Shown here in pieces: positions 8,914 to 16,874 of a stretch of DNA of 64,000 bases. Position 1 is the first letter of the stretch. The number at the start of each line of letters is the position of its first letter. The position numbers were made by a program, and so were the translations under genes. The notes beneath the pieces were generated by a model that saw only the letters and a program-made list of their open reading frames with translations, did no database searches and was not told the origin of the DNA. The DNA is from Acidimicrobiia bacterium. GTDB lineage: Bacteria; Actinomycetota; Acidimicrobiia; Acidimicrobiales; Bin134. The stretch covers positions 62,001 through 126,000 of the forward strand of contig JAJDYE010000006.1 of NCBI GenBank assembly GCA_022822905.1, written 5' to 3'.

Positions 8914-10164
8914 TTAGAGATCGAAGAGGTCCCGGAGTGCTTCGGCCAAACGGTCACCCCGCGGCGATCCGGCGGCGTCCTTCAGCCTCACCGTAGGCTC
9001 GTGCAGAAGCTTGCCCACCAGACCCCGAGTGGCCGCTTCCACCGCTTCCCGCTCGGCCGCGGACAGCCCACCCGAATGGCGGTCCAGCTCCTCTTTGCGC
9101 AGAATCTCGGCCCGAGTCCGGAAAGCGGCGATCAAGGGGGCCGCCTCGCGGGCCGAGCTGTGGTCCAGATAGCGGTTCAGCTCGTCGTCGATGATGCCCC
9201 GCACCCGGTCCAACTCGGCCCGGCGCTCTCGCAGTCCCCTATCAGCGAAGGCCCTCAGATCGTCCATGTCAAGCAGGGTCACCCCGTCCAGATCGCCCGC
9301 CGCGGGATCCACATCGCGGGGCACCGCGACGTCCACGATCAAAAGCGGGTGGTTGGCCCGCTCGGCCATGATCTCGGCCACGTCGCAATGCTCTAGAATC
9401 ATCGACGACGCACCGGTGGATGTGAGCAACACGTCCACTACCGCCAATTCGGCGGACATCTCGTGAAGGCCCACTGCTCGGCCTCCGATCCGCTGCGCCA
9501 ATTCCTCGGCCCGACCGGTGGTGCGATTGGCCACCACGACTTCGGCCGCCTCGCTCTTGGCCAGGCTGGCAGCCATGCCTTCACCCATGTCTCCGGCACC
9601 CAGCACCATCAGACGACGGCCAGCCAAACCGCCCAGCCGCTCGGTGGCCAAGGCCACCGCCGCCTGGGAGACCGAGGTGATATGACGGGATATGCCGGTC
9701 TCAGTACGGGCCCGCTTGCCCACTTCTGTGGCGTGGCGGAAAAGGTTGTTCAGCGACGAGCCGCAAGTGCCCTCCAACCGAGCGGTCTCCCATGCGCTCT
9801 TGACCTGCCCTTGGATCTCGTTCTCACCGAGCACGGCTGAGTCCAGGCCGCACGCCACCGAGAAAAGGTGCGACACGGCGTCGGCCTCATAGTGGGCATA
9901 GAGCGCATCGCTGAACTGCTCAGGGGCCACGTAGGCGCTCTCGGAGAGGAAATCCCGCACATTCTGAAACGCCCCGTGGAAGGTCTCGGCAAAGACGTAG
10001 ACCTCGATGCGATTACAAGTGGACAGCACGACCGCCTCGGAAACATGCTCCCGACCGATCAGGTCGGCCAGCGCCTTGGGCAGGGAAGACTCATCGATGG
10101 TCATCCGCTCGAGAAGGCCGAGCGGTGCCGATCGGTGGTTGAGGCCTATCGCCAGTACAGACAC
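8914..10164 (-). CDS. hemA: Glutamyl-tRNA reductase
   Basis: Reduces glutamyl-tRNA to glutamate-1-semialdehyde with NADPH, the first step of tetrapyrrole synthesis. 416 residues, GTG start. Motifs: GLNHRSAPLGLLER, the catalytic-Cys segment VVLSTCNRIEVYV, and the NADPH site LMVLGAGDMGEGMA near residue 180. First of the hemA-hemC-cobA/hemD-hemL order, with the siroheme-synthase-like gene 74 bases upstream. Confidence 0.96.
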   Translation of the reverse strand: MSVLAIGLNHRSAPLGLLERMTIDESSLPKALADLIGREHVSEAVVLSTCNRIEVYVFAETFHGAFQNVRDFLSESAYVAPEQFSDALYAHYEADAVSHLFSVACGLDSAVLGENEIQGQVKSAWETARLEGTCGSSLNNLFRHATEVGKRARTETGISRHITSVSQAAVALATERLGGLAGRRLMVLGAGDMGEGMAASLAKSEAAEVVVANRTTGRAEELAQRIGGRAVGLHEMSAELAVVDVLLTSTGASSMILEHCDVAEIMAERANHPLLIVDVAVPRDVDPAAGDLDGVTLLDMDDLRAFADRGLRERRAELDRVRGIIDDELNRYLDHSSAREAAPLIAAFRTRAEILRKEELDRHSGGLSAAEREAVEAATRGLVGKLLHEPTVRLKDAAGSPRGDRLAEALRDLFDL

Positions 10165-10238
10165 GTTTTGCCAGCTTCCGTGTCTACCGGGGACTACTAG
10201 TTATGCAGTCGTACATTGGGTGTGCCTACCGGTTTCGC

Positions 10239-10874
10239 CTACATCAGGGTGTTCTCGACCAAGTGGTCGATCTTTGCTTGCGCTTGTCCGGTTTCGCCGG
10301 AGCGGATCAACTCCAGCATTCCCGAATCCAATACATCTTGCCAAGCCAGGCCCTCGGTGTGCATCCCCGTTGCCTGAATCCTCTCGCGCGCCTCACTGAG
10401 CAGGCATAACAGGGTTTCGTATTCGGGGCCGATCTCGGCCTCCAAGCGCTGGCGGAGCCAGCGTGACAAGGCTGGACTATGGCCTCCGGTGGAGCAGGTG
10501 ACCATCAGCGGCCCGCGACGCAGTTTGCTGGGCAGGGTGAAGGAGCAGTTATCGGGGTCGTCGGCGCTGTTCACCCACACTCCGGCCGACTCGCCGTCGC
10601 GGTAGACCTCGGCGTTCACCTCTTGGCAGCCGGTGGCCGCTACCGCGAGCCGGTAGCCCTCGACATCGCCGGAGCGATACTCACGGCGATTCACGGAGAT
10701 GCCGGGGCGGTCTTCCAACTCGGGAACCACGTCCGGCGCGATCACGTCCACCATAGCCCCGGCTTCCAGCAGGCCTACGGCCTTGGCCAACGCCACCTGG
10801 CCTCCTCCCACCACCAGGCAGCGGTGGCCACGAACCCGCAGATTCACCGGATAGAGCACTTCTTGTACGGGCAT
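10239..10874 (-). CDS. Precorrin-2 dehydrogenase/sirohydrochlorin ferrochelatase domain protein (CysG N-terminal-like)
   Basis: 211-residue protein matching the N-terminal domain of siroheme synthase (CysG/Met8p), which oxidises precorrin-2 with NAD and can insert iron. The Rossmann motif is CLVVGGGQVALAKAVGLLEAG near residue 20. NCSFTLPSKLRRGPLMVTC and STGGHSPALSRWLRQRLE are typical of the family. The methyltransferase half is supplied separately by the cobA/hemD fusion two genes downstream, so together they make siroheme. ATG at 10874. Confidence 0.92.
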   Translation of the reverse strand: MPVQEVLYPVNLRVRGHRCLVVGGGQVALAKAVGLLEAGAMVDVIAPDVVPELEDRPGISVNRREYRSGDVEGYRLAVAATGCQEVNAEVYRDGESAGVWVNSADDPDNCSFTLPSKLRRGPLMVTCSTGGHSPALSRWLRQRLEAEIGPEYETLLCLLSEARERIQATGMHTEGLAWQDVLDSGMLELIRSGETGQAQAKIDHLVENTLM

Positions 10875-10884
10875 CGTTGGCTAC

Positions 10885-10974
10885 CTAGCGAACGAGCACA
10901 AACAGTTGGATGACCGCAGCGATGAGAATGGCCAACAACAAGATGGCTATGGCGATGGTCGTACCCGGTCTCAT
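10885..10974 (-). CDS. Possible 29-residue single-helix membrane peptide
   Basis: A short open frame from ATG at 10974 (MRPGTTIAIA...) to TAG, entirely filling the gap between the SAM hydrolase stop (5 bases upstream) and the siroheme gene (10 bases downstream). After three polar residues it is almost all Ile/Leu/Val/Ala, one membrane-spanning helix, ending VLVR. The ribosome binding site is weak. Tight operon placement and composition favour a real small protein. No family recognised. Confidence 0.4.
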   Translation of the reverse strand: MRPGTTIAIAILLLAILIAAVIQLFVLVR

Positions 10975-10979
10975 GCCCG

Positions 10980-11834
10980 TTAATCCGATCGTTTGGGTTG
11001 CAGCTGAACAGAGGTGGTCGATGCCGAGCCGCCGGTCTCCACCGTGACAGAGTCGCCCTCGGTGCAGTTCAGCTCAAAAGCAGCTGATCCCCGGTTGACG
11101 GCGACGGCCACCAAGCCATAGGAGTCTACCAGCACCCCTAATTCGCCACTCTCCAGATCGCGGTAGCTGCCCACCCGACGGACGTTGCGACCGACTTCGC
11201 CGGCGGTGAGCCGGAGCGCGTTGCCAAGCGGCTCGATCTCGGCCGGGTCCAAGTTGAGCTGCACGTTGCCAAACCGGTCAATCCACAGCACTTCGGCGAA
11301 TATCCGCTCGCCGTCGACTCGGCTGACCGGCACCATGCCGGGGGTCAGGGATTCCACCGGGACCAGCGTCCCCAGGTCTTCGAGGCCGGCGCCCAGGCAA
11401 AGGTGAGCGGCGGCGGGGGCAAACACATCGCGGCCGGCAAACGTCGGGCCGGGGGCGTGAAGCTGATACTGCTCGGCGGTGAGCTCCACCGCTCGGGAGG
11501 CGCCGCCCACCATGGCCACCGCCGGGGCCAGCAGGCCGTTGTCGGGACCGACCAGCACCGAGGCGCCGTCGCCCACCTCCACTGCTACCGCTCGCCGGCT
11601 GCCGCCCACACCGGGATCGACCACCGCCAGCACAACGCCGGGCACCAAGTACTGGGCGCTGCGGGCCAGAGCCAAACCTCCGCCCCGCACATCGTGGGGG
11701 GCGATGTCGTGGGTGATGTCCACCACCGCCACCTCGGTGGCGATGGAGCGGATGACCGACTTGACCACTCCCACGAACTCATCGCTCAGCCCGTAATCGG
11801 ACAGGAACGAGATGGTGTCGTACCGCAGCGTCAT
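10980..11834 (-). CDS. SAM hydroxide adenosyltransferase (DUF62) family protein
   Basis: 284 residues of the DUF62 family, which hydrolyses S-adenosylmethionine to adenosine and methionine; halogenases such as fluorinase share the fold. Visible signatures are FLSDYGLSDEFVGVVKSVI near residue 9, VAVVDITHDIAPHDV, VVDPGVGGSRR, VGPDNGLLAP and GRDVFAPAAAHL. The conserved His/Asp pair of the hydrolase motif is present. It is the upstream member of the minus-strand run leading into the siroheme and hem genes, 43 bases downstream of bldC. Confidence 0.9.
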   Translation of the reverse strand: MTLRYDTISFLSDYGLSDEFVGVVKSVIRSIATEVAVVDITHDIAPHDVRGGGLALARSAQYLVPGVVLAVVDPGVGGSRRAVAVEVGDGASVLVGPDNGLLAPAVAMVGGASRAVELTAEQYQLHAPGPTFAGRDVFAPAAAHLCLGAGLEDLGTLVPVESLTPGMVPVSRVDGERIFAEVLWIDRFGNVQLNLDPAEIEPLGNALRLTAGEVGRNVRRVGSYRDLESGELGVLVDSYGLVAVAVNRGSAAFELNCTEGDSVTVETGGSASTTSVQLQPKRSD

Positions 11835-11877
11835 TGCTTGGCCAACACCTTGTGGGGGCCAAGGGGGAGTGGCAGTG

Positions 11878-12072
11878 TCAGCCTGCCTGGGTGTAGCGAC
11901 TGGCCAAGTATCGGTCGATGTCGCCCTCTCGCAATCGATACGACTTGCCGATCCTCACCGCGGGAAGGTCTCGGGCCTTTATCAGCCGGTAGACCGTCAT
12001 CGTTGACACTCTCATGAGGGCAGCAACCTCTGCCACGGTCATGAGTTTTTCCCGCCCATCTGGCTTAGCCAT
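11878..12072 (-). CDS. bldC: BldC-like MerR-type helix-turn-helix regulator
   Basis: 64-residue DNA-binding protein: MTVAEVAALMRVSTMTVYRL is a helix-turn-helix, followed by GKSYRLREGDIDRYL. Length and sequence match BldC of Streptomyces, a one-domain MerR-like developmental regulator. ATG at 12072 gives the BldC-like start and has AGGGG upstream. The frame continues to 12198, but that extension includes part of a duplicated noncoding sequence and has no family match. It lies between proC and the SAM hydrolase. Confidence 0.85.
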   Translation of the reverse strand: MAKPDGREKLMTVAEVAALMRVSTMTVYRLIKARDLPAVRIGKSYRLREGDIDRYLASRYTQAG

Positions 12073-12159
12073 GCCATCACACCCCTGACTCCGCTGTGCG
12101 CCGCTCACCTTACGCGGCACTGCTAGTGGTGTGCCACCCCGCATGGACAACAACAAGAA

Positions 12160-12260
12160 ATGCCTGATTAACCCGCCGTTTGCCTCCTCAAGTGGCACCC
12201 CCCGCTATGGCCGGCTACCACACCTATGCCTGATTGACCTGCCGTTTGATTCCTCAGGTA
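12160..12260. repeat. Imperfect direct repeat between bldC and proC
   Basis: Two ~34-base copies, at 12160-12193 and 12226-12260, offset by 66 bases. Both read TGCCTGATTrACCyGCCGTT then TG, two variable bases and TCCTCA. The second copy contains the proC stop codon (12254-12256). Location upstream of bldC suggests either a partial duplication of the proC 3' end or paired regulator sites. Confidence 0.6.
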
Positions 12261-13048
12261 CCGCCCAGCTCGCGGCTGCGCTGGGTGGCGGCCACCACCG
12301 CAGCGATGAATGCCGACGCCGCCCCTCGGGCTTCCAGCTCGGCGATACCCGCGGCGGTGGTGCCTCCCGGAGAGGTCACCGCGGCCCGCAGGTCGGCGGG
12401 CAGCTCGCCTGACTCGGCCAGCAGCCGGGCCGCCCCCAAGAGGGTCTGGCGGGTGAGGGCATCGGCCATGTCCGGGGAAAGGCCCACCTCTTGTCCGGCG
12501 GCCATCAAGTTCTCCGCCATCCAGAACAGGTAGGCAGGCCCCGAACCGGAGAGCCCGGTGACCGCGTCGAGCATCGACTCATCGCACACCACCACCGTGC
12601 CCACCGCTTCCAGCACGCCGGTGGCCCATTCCAGATCCCCCTCGGTGGCATGACGGCCCGCGGCAATGGCCGCTGCGCCCTCGCCTACCAGCGCGGGAGT
12701 GTTGGGCATGGCCCGGATAACCCGGGCGCCGGGGCCGAGAACTGCCTCGAGGGCCCCAGTGGTCACACCGGCTGCAATGCTGAGGACCCGGCCGACCCCC
12801 GCCGACTTGAGGTTGCTTCCGGCCGAGGCGGCATCGTCGGGCTTGACGGCGAGAACAGCATCAGCCTGTTGGAGCGGATGGCCGGCCACCGTCACGCCGC
12901 TGAAGCGTTCGGCCAATTCTTCTCGCCGATCGGAGATCTTCTCTACTACGGCCAGCTCGCCCGGCTGAGCCCATCCGCCGGCCAGCAAGCCGCCGAGCAA
13001 GGCCTCGCCCATGCGGCCTCCGCCGATGAGTTGCAGTCGAAGTGCCAC
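12254..13048 (-). CDS. proC: Pyrroline-5-carboxylate reductase
   Basis: Last step of proline synthesis, NAD(P)H reduction of pyrroline-5-carboxylate. 264 residues from GTG at 13048 (VALRLQLIGGGRMGEALLGG), chosen because the dinucleotide-binding strand starts there; the frame is open to 13129. Signatures: LAVKPDD, RAMPNTPALVGEGAAAI and the C-terminal DAVTGLSGSGPAYLF and VTSPGGTTAAGI motifs. Upstream of bldC on the same strand, a pairing also seen in other Actinobacteria. Confidence 0.94.
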   Translation of the reverse strand: MALRLQLIGGGRMGEALLGGLLAGGWAQPGELAVVEKISDRREELAERFSGVTVAGHPLQQADAVLAVKPDDAASAGSNLKSAGVGRVLSIAAGVTTGALEAVLGPGARVIRAMPNTPALVGEGAAAIAAGRHATEGDLEWATGVLEAVGTVVVCDESMLDAVTGLSGSGPAYLFWMAENLMAAGQEVGLSPDMADALTRQTLLGAARLLAESGELPADLRAAVTSPGGTTAAGIAELEARGAASAFIAAVVAATQRSRELGGT

Positions 13049-13199
13049 CTCACTGCTATAGCACCCCGGAGCCGGTCTCATCCGGCAAAAAACTCTGGCC
13101 GGTGGGATGACTTCCCCGATCACTCCCACCGACCAAGAGCACTACCCAGGGAACTTACATTCAATTTACATTGAAAACAACTAAAATTACTAAAAAGTG

Positions 13200-13655
13200 C
13201 TAATCTTTGAGCCGGGTCTGGTAGCCGATCCGCATGCAGGGCCGAAACCACCGCTCGGAATAGGCGTAGAACGACCCCAAGAGCCGGTCGATCTCCGCCT
13301 CGGTCACCGTGTGGGCTGGCAGCTCGGTCACCAGGAACACGGCATCCTCGATCCCGATGGCGAAACGCAAACCGGCCAGCTCGCGGTTGCGGCGCAACAG
13401 ATACTCATACAACCGGCCCTCGTTCTCCTCGGGTGCGGGCATGAAGTGGCACTCGCAGTGCAACTGGCGCTGGCCGAGAGTGAACCACACGGTGGACACC
13501 GTCTTCTCCTCCCCCACCATTCGCACGTACCAACGGCGCTGGCCGGGCTCGCCCCGGTCCACGGTCAACACGGTGGGATTGGTGTGGAGTTGGTCGTCCA
13601 GCCAGGCATCGATGTCCGACTCCAAAGCGGCCAACTCCTCGGGCCGCAGAATCAT
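13200..13655 (-). CDS. YbjN-domain protein next to mshA
   Basis: 151-residue protein with the YbjN/sensory-transduction-like fold: RRWYVRMVGEEKTVSTVWFT, LHCECHFMPAP, EYLLRRNRELAGLRFAIG and VTELPAHTVTEAEIDRLLG. It follows mshA by 34 bases. A ybjN-like gene also follows mshA in Mycobacterium (Rv0486-Rv0487), so the pairing is conserved. The role is not established. ATG at 13655 is chosen because the longer frame would run into mshA. Confidence 0.8.
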   Translation of the reverse strand: MILRPEELAALESDIDAWLDDQLHTNPTVLTVDRGEPGQRRWYVRMVGEEKTVSTVWFTLGQRQLHCECHFMPAPEENEGRLYEYLLRRNRELAGLRFAIGIEDAVFLVTELPAHTVTEAEIDRLLGSFYAYSERWFRPCMRIGYQTRLKD

Positions 13656-13689
13656 GGGCAATGGACAGGGTTGCAGGCCATCGGCGGCG

Positions 13690-14904
13690 TCATGTGCAAT
13701 AGACAGGCACTCGGGACTGGACCCTTCGATATGTAGCTCGCAACGAGCGGGCCATGGCCGCCCACGAATACGAACGGGCCCGCTCGGCTGCATTCATGGC
13801 CGTCTCGGCGGCCAGCAGCGGGTTGTCGATGAGGGCGGCCGTCTGAGCAGCAAATGCCTCGGCGGTGGCATCGTCTACCAGGAATCCGGTTCGGCCGTGG
13901 TCCACTATCGAGCGCAGCCCGCCCACGGGAGCGGCCACCACCGGGGTGCCGCTGGCCGCCGCCTCCAGGGCCACCAGTCCGAACGACTCGCTGCGGCTGG
14001 GAACCAGAACAACATCGGCGGCCCGGTAGTAAGTGGACAGCCAGTGGTGGGGACGGGGGGGAACCAGCGTCACCTGATCCTCCAGGCCCAAGGCGTGAAT
14101 GCGGTCTTGGAGGCGCCGATACTCGGTCCTACCCTCGGTGCCGCTGGGCCCTCCAACCACAAGCAGGCGGGCATCCTCGCGACCCAGACACGCCAGTGTT
14201 TCCACCGCAACCAGAGGCCGTTTCAACGGCTGAATCCGGCCGACAAAGAGCAACACCGGACCTTGGCCCAATCCGAGGGCGGTGCGGGCACCATCGCGAT
14301 CTCCGGGGGAGAACAGCGCGTGCTCCACTCCCGGCGCGGCTAGCTCAATCCGTTCGGGCGGGGCGTCGTAGAACTCTCGAAGTTGCTGGGCTTCTGGCTC
14401 ACAGGAGGCAATCACCGCATCGGCACAGCCGATCACCTCGGTCTCGGCCTGGGCCCGGAGCTCCGACTCGGGATCGCCAGTGGCCGCCTTTACCCGGGCC
14501 AGCGTGTGGAAGGTCACGGCCAGCGGTACTTCCACCGCGTGCTTGACCCGGTGACCGGCCACCCCCGAAAGCCAGTAATTGGCGTGAATCACATCGGGGC
14601 GCCGGTGTCGCCGGAAGTCAGCCAGCACACCATCGGCGAACTCCTCCACTACCCCGGGGAGGTCTTCCTTGTTCAATTCGACGGGCCCAGCGTTGATGTG
14701 GACCACAGTCACGCCCGGTTCGATGTCCACCTCATCGGGCAGCCCTTCCTGGGCTCGCCGTACATACACCCGGCACTCGCTGCCCGAGTGGGCCAAGGCC
14801 GCGGCCATCTCCCGCACATACACGTTCATGCCGCCGCTGTCGCCCACGCCGGGCTGGGTTAGCGGCGACGTGTGCAGAGACAAGATCGCCACGTTCTGGG
14901 TCAT
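13690..14904 (-). CDS. mshA: D-inositol-3-phosphate glycosyltransferase (mycothiol synthesis)
   Basis: Family 4 glycosyltransferase that transfers GlcNAc to inositol-3-phosphate, the first step of mycothiol synthesis. 404 residues from ATG at 14904. Characteristic start VAILSLHTSPLTQPGVGDSG then GGMNVYVREMA. The donor site includes LLFVGRIQPLKRPLVAVE and VPSRSESFGLVALEAAASGTP. HANYWLSGVAGHRVKH fits MshA. An in-frame ATG 14 codons upstream is possible. The mycothiol gene supports an actinobacterial host. Confidence 0.93.
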   Translation of the reverse strand: MTQNVAILSLHTSPLTQPGVGDSGGMNVYVREMAAALAHSGSECRVYVRRAQEGLPDEVDIEPGVTVVHINAGPVELNKEDLPGVVEEFADGVLADFRRHRRPDVIHANYWLSGVAGHRVKHAVEVPLAVTFHTLARVKAATGDPESELRAQAETEVIGCADAVIASCEPEAQQLREFYDAPPERIELAAPGVEHALFSPGDRDGARTALGLGQGPVLLFVGRIQPLKRPLVAVETLACLGREDARLLVVGGPSGTEGRTEYRRLQDRIHALGLEDQVTLVPPRPHHWLSTYYRAADVVLVPSRSESFGLVALEAAASGTPVVAAPVGGLRSIVDHGRTGFLVDDATAEAFAAQTAALIDNPLLAAETAMNAAERARSYSWAAMARSLRATYRRVQSRVPVYCT

Positions 14905-14969
14905 GACCCCAATCCCCGAATCATGACGAGGTTGCCCCGCGAACAAAGAACTGGCATGGCCAATTGAGG

Positions 14970-15206
14970 CTACCCCCCGGACACTGGGGGCAGCACAGCC
15001 ACCTCATCGCCGTCGGCGACCGGCTCAGATCCGGTAACCGGCTCGCCGTTCAGCCACACCCGGCAAATCTGAAGCTGTTCGGCAAAGGCCGCGCCATAGC
15101 GATCCACCGCAGTGGCCAGTACTTGGTCGACAGTGGCGCCGGGGACTTCGTCTCGTCCGGTGCCCGCCGCCTCCCTGACGTGTGCGAACAGGCGCAGCGT
15201 GGCCAT
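14970..15206 (-). CDS. MoaD/ThiS-family sulfur carrier protein
   Basis: 78-residue beta-grasp protein ending in the diagnostic Gly-Gly (VAVLPPVSGG), which is adenylated and thiocarboxylated to carry sulfur for molybdopterin or thiazole synthesis. VWLNGEPV and DGDEVAVLPP are MoaD-like. ATG at 15206. It is divergent from the histidine phosphatase gene across 61 bases and upstream of mshA. No other molybdopterin genes are nearby, so MoaD versus ThiS remains open. Confidence 0.85.
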   Translation of the reverse strand: MATLRLFAHVREAAGTGRDEVPGATVDQVLATAVDRYGAAFAEQLQICRVWLNGEPVTGSEPVADGDEVAVLPPVSGG

Positions 15207-15267
15207 GGGCAGAATTGTACGGGAATACTCTGCCACTGCCGCAGTCTGAAAAGCCCCGCCCATTACC

Positions 15268-15855
15268 GTGACAGCCGTGGCTCGTCTCCTTCTGATCCGA
15301 CACGGGCAGTCGGAATGGAACGCGGCTCGGCGCTGGCAAGGTCAGGCCGACCCCCCATTATCGGAGTTGGGACGCCGGCAGGCGGCCGAAGCCGCGGCCC
15401 GGCTCGAGCCGGTTGACGTGGTGGCCACGTCCACCCTCCAACGATCCCGGGTGAGCGCAGAGATCATTGCCGAAGCGCTGGGCTGCGACCCGCCGATCCC
15501 GGTTCCCGAGCTGATCGAGCGGGATGTGAGGGAGTTCTCCGGATTGACCCGGGCGCAGATCGAGGAGCGGTACCCCGGATTCCTGGAAGACGGCCGCCGC
15601 CCACCGGGCTGGGAGGACGATGCCGCCCTGTTGGACCGGGTGCTGGCCGGGCTCAACCGATTGGCCGGCCTCGTCGGCGACCAGTCTGCGCTGGTGGTCA
15701 CCCACGGCGGGGTGATCCACACCCTGGAACACCACCTGGGCTGCCCGACCGACCGGGTCGCCAACATGAGCGGCCGGTGGGTGACGATAACTGATGGCCT
15801 GATTGTTCCCGGCGAGCGGGTCCACCCCCTAGAGGGGGCTTGTCAGTCTCCGTAG
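15268..15855 (+). CDS. Histidine phosphatase family protein (phosphoglycerate mutase-like)
   Basis: 195 residues. The N-terminal LLLIRHGQSEWNAARRWQGQ carries the catalytic RHG histidine, with the second histidine in VVTHGGVIHTLEHHLG. ELIERDVREFSGLTRAQI matches cofactor-dependent mutase-like phosphatases. In Mycobacterium a phosphoglycerate mutase gene (gpm1) also lies close to mshA. Substrate unknown. GTG at 15268, with a second in-frame GTG at 15277. Confidence 0.88.
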   Translation: MTAVARLLLIRHGQSEWNAARRWQGQADPPLSELGRRQAAEAAARLEPVDVVATSTLQRSRVSAEIIAEALGCDPPIPVPELIERDVREFSGLTRAQIEERYPGFLEDGRRPPGWEDDAALLDRVLAGLNRLAGLVGDQSALVVTHGGVIHTLEHHLGCPTDRVANMSGRWVTITDGLIVPGERVHPLEGACQSP

Positions 15856-16047
15856 TTTGGGCGGAAACCAGACCGTAAGGGTAGCCGCTTGCTGTAATGC
15901 GCGAACCCCCAGCATGTCGGCGACGGCAAGCTCTGCTAGTGGATGCCCAGACTCCCCACCGGCGACGACCTCGCCACCCAGTTCGAGGCTTTCCTCCGAG
16001 ACCCTTGGAAATAGCGGCTTTCAGTATGTTTCAGTGTTTTATAAGTA

Positions 16048-16081
16048 GAACAGCGCCGAATCATATGACCCGACGCTGTTC
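16048..16081. repeat. 8-bp inverted repeat upstream of the tRNA-like sequence
   Basis: GAACAGCG (16048-16055) and CGCTGTTC (16074-16081) are perfect inverted arms separated by 18 bases that include CATATG. There is no T-run, so an operator or island-edge site is as likely as a terminator. The surrounding stretch 15856-16109 holds no gene I can support. Confidence 0.4.
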
Positions 16082-16109
16082 CAAAGAGATCGATAGGATC
16101 TCCATTGGT

Positions 16110-16177
16110 GGGGCTGGCATGGTGCAAGGACGGCCTCCAAAGTCGATTCCTTGGGGGTTCGAGTCCCCCCAGCTCCA
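16110..16177 (+). other. Degenerate tRNA-like sequence (tRNA-Trp-like), possible attachment site
   Basis: A 68-base element with a 7-bp acceptor (GGGGCTG with CAGCTCC, one G-T pair), discriminator A, a perfect 5-bp T stem GGGGG/CCCCC around TTCGAGT, and an anticodon loop CTCCAAA reading CCA (Trp). The D arm is too short, with only 13 bases between acceptor and anticodon stem, and the anticodon stem has a mismatch. The CAGCTCCACC end also resembles a tmRNA 3' end. Best read as a degenerate tRNA or an integration-site remnant at the left edge of the accessory island. Confidence 0.5.
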
Positions 16178-16200
16178 CCGCCCACTATAGCGCAGCGATG

Positions 16201-16449
16201 CTATATCGCGGTTAGGCGGACTAGGAGTTGCGGCGCTGGCGGGCGGCGGCGAGCGTTTTCGAGGGTGGCACTCTGGTGACCCAGAGCTGGAGGGTGCCTA
16301 CGGCCAGCCCGGTGTGCGCGGCGGCGGGGTGGTAGCCCACAGCCGCCACCAAGTCGGTTAGAGCCTCCCGCAGCTCGTCGGCAACAGCCGCTAGCTCCTC
16401 TCACTTCGCGACAGCAGCGGCTACCGCCCGGTCCGGGCTCAGCGGCCCA
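16201..16449 (-). other. Degraded coding remnant
   Basis: On the minus strand a frame running EELAAVADELREALTDLV and on to PPSKTLAAARQRRNS reads like a real small protein, but it has no start codon and is preceded by an in-frame TGA at 16401-16403. Beyond that stop the same frame stays open into the next gene. No family recognised. Probably the 3' remnant of a broken gene. Confidence 0.3.
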
Positions 16450-16701
16450 TCAGCGGTCGAAGGAACCAACGTGTTTGCTTTTGAGCGCGGGGAAACGCCG
16501 GCCCAACCACAAAGCCAGATAGCGGGCCAAGTGGCCCGCCGCAAAGCCACCAGCCATAGCAGCCGCAATCGTGAGCAAAATCCCCGCACCGCTCACCCAA
16601 TCAATGATTTGGAGGCCTACAGCCCCGGCGACAAGCATCCATAGGTAGTCATGCCATGGAATTAGCCGATTCTTGCGGTTCCGCCCGATATTCAACTTCA
16701 T
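16450..16701 (-). CDS. Small membrane protein
   Basis: 83 residues from ATG at 16701 (MKLNIGRNRKNRLIPWHDYL). A basic N-terminus is followed by two hydrophobic segments (LWMLVAGAVGLQIIDWV; ILLTIAAAMAGGFAAGHLA) and a basic C-terminus. The frame is open to 16818, but that extension only crosses a strong hairpin. Unrecognised. Composition suggests a two-helix membrane protein of island or phage origin. Confidence 0.5.
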   Translation of the reverse strand: MKLNIGRNRKNRLIPWHDYLWMLVAGAVGLQIIDWVSGAGILLTIAAAMAGGFAAGHLARYLALWLGRRFPALKSKHVGSFDR

Positions 16702-16787
16702 AACCCTAGAATTTGGCCGCGCACCTCTCGCACTCGGCCACATCCGCCATGCTGACCGCCAAGCGCATGGCGTAGGATCGGGAGCGA

Positions 16788-16834
16788 GTGTGGCGGCGGC
16801 CACATGAGTAGAAGTCAAGTGGCCGCCGCCACAC
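16788..16834. promoter_or_regulatory. Strong hairpin whose loop is complementary to the next gene's start
   Basis: Perfect 16-bp inverted arms, GTGTGGCGGCGGCCAC (16788-16803) and GTGGCCGCCGCCACAC (16819-16834), enclose a 15-base loop. Loop bases 16804-16817 (ATGAGTAGAAGTCA) are the exact reverse complement of 16876-16889, which cover the start codon and first codons of the downstream small gene. A plus-strand transcript could form a kissing or long-range pairing that hides the start. There is no T-run for a simple terminator. Confidence 0.6.
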
Positions 16835-16874
16835 CAACGTTGAGCGCTCCCCAGCGAGCGGCTAGCTTGGTAGC

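Noticed and set aside
5209..10164. hemB within the tetrapyrrole cluster
   Set aside because: Gaps between hemA, hemC, cobA/hemD and hemL are 10-66 bases, so no hemB gene fits; it must lie outside the window.
15820..16180. A tmRNA gene ending CAGCTCCACC
   Set aside because: The 3' end fits, but no upstream 5' half with TTCGAC or an ANYALAA-like tag reading frame was found; only a tRNA-like fold of 68 bases is supported.
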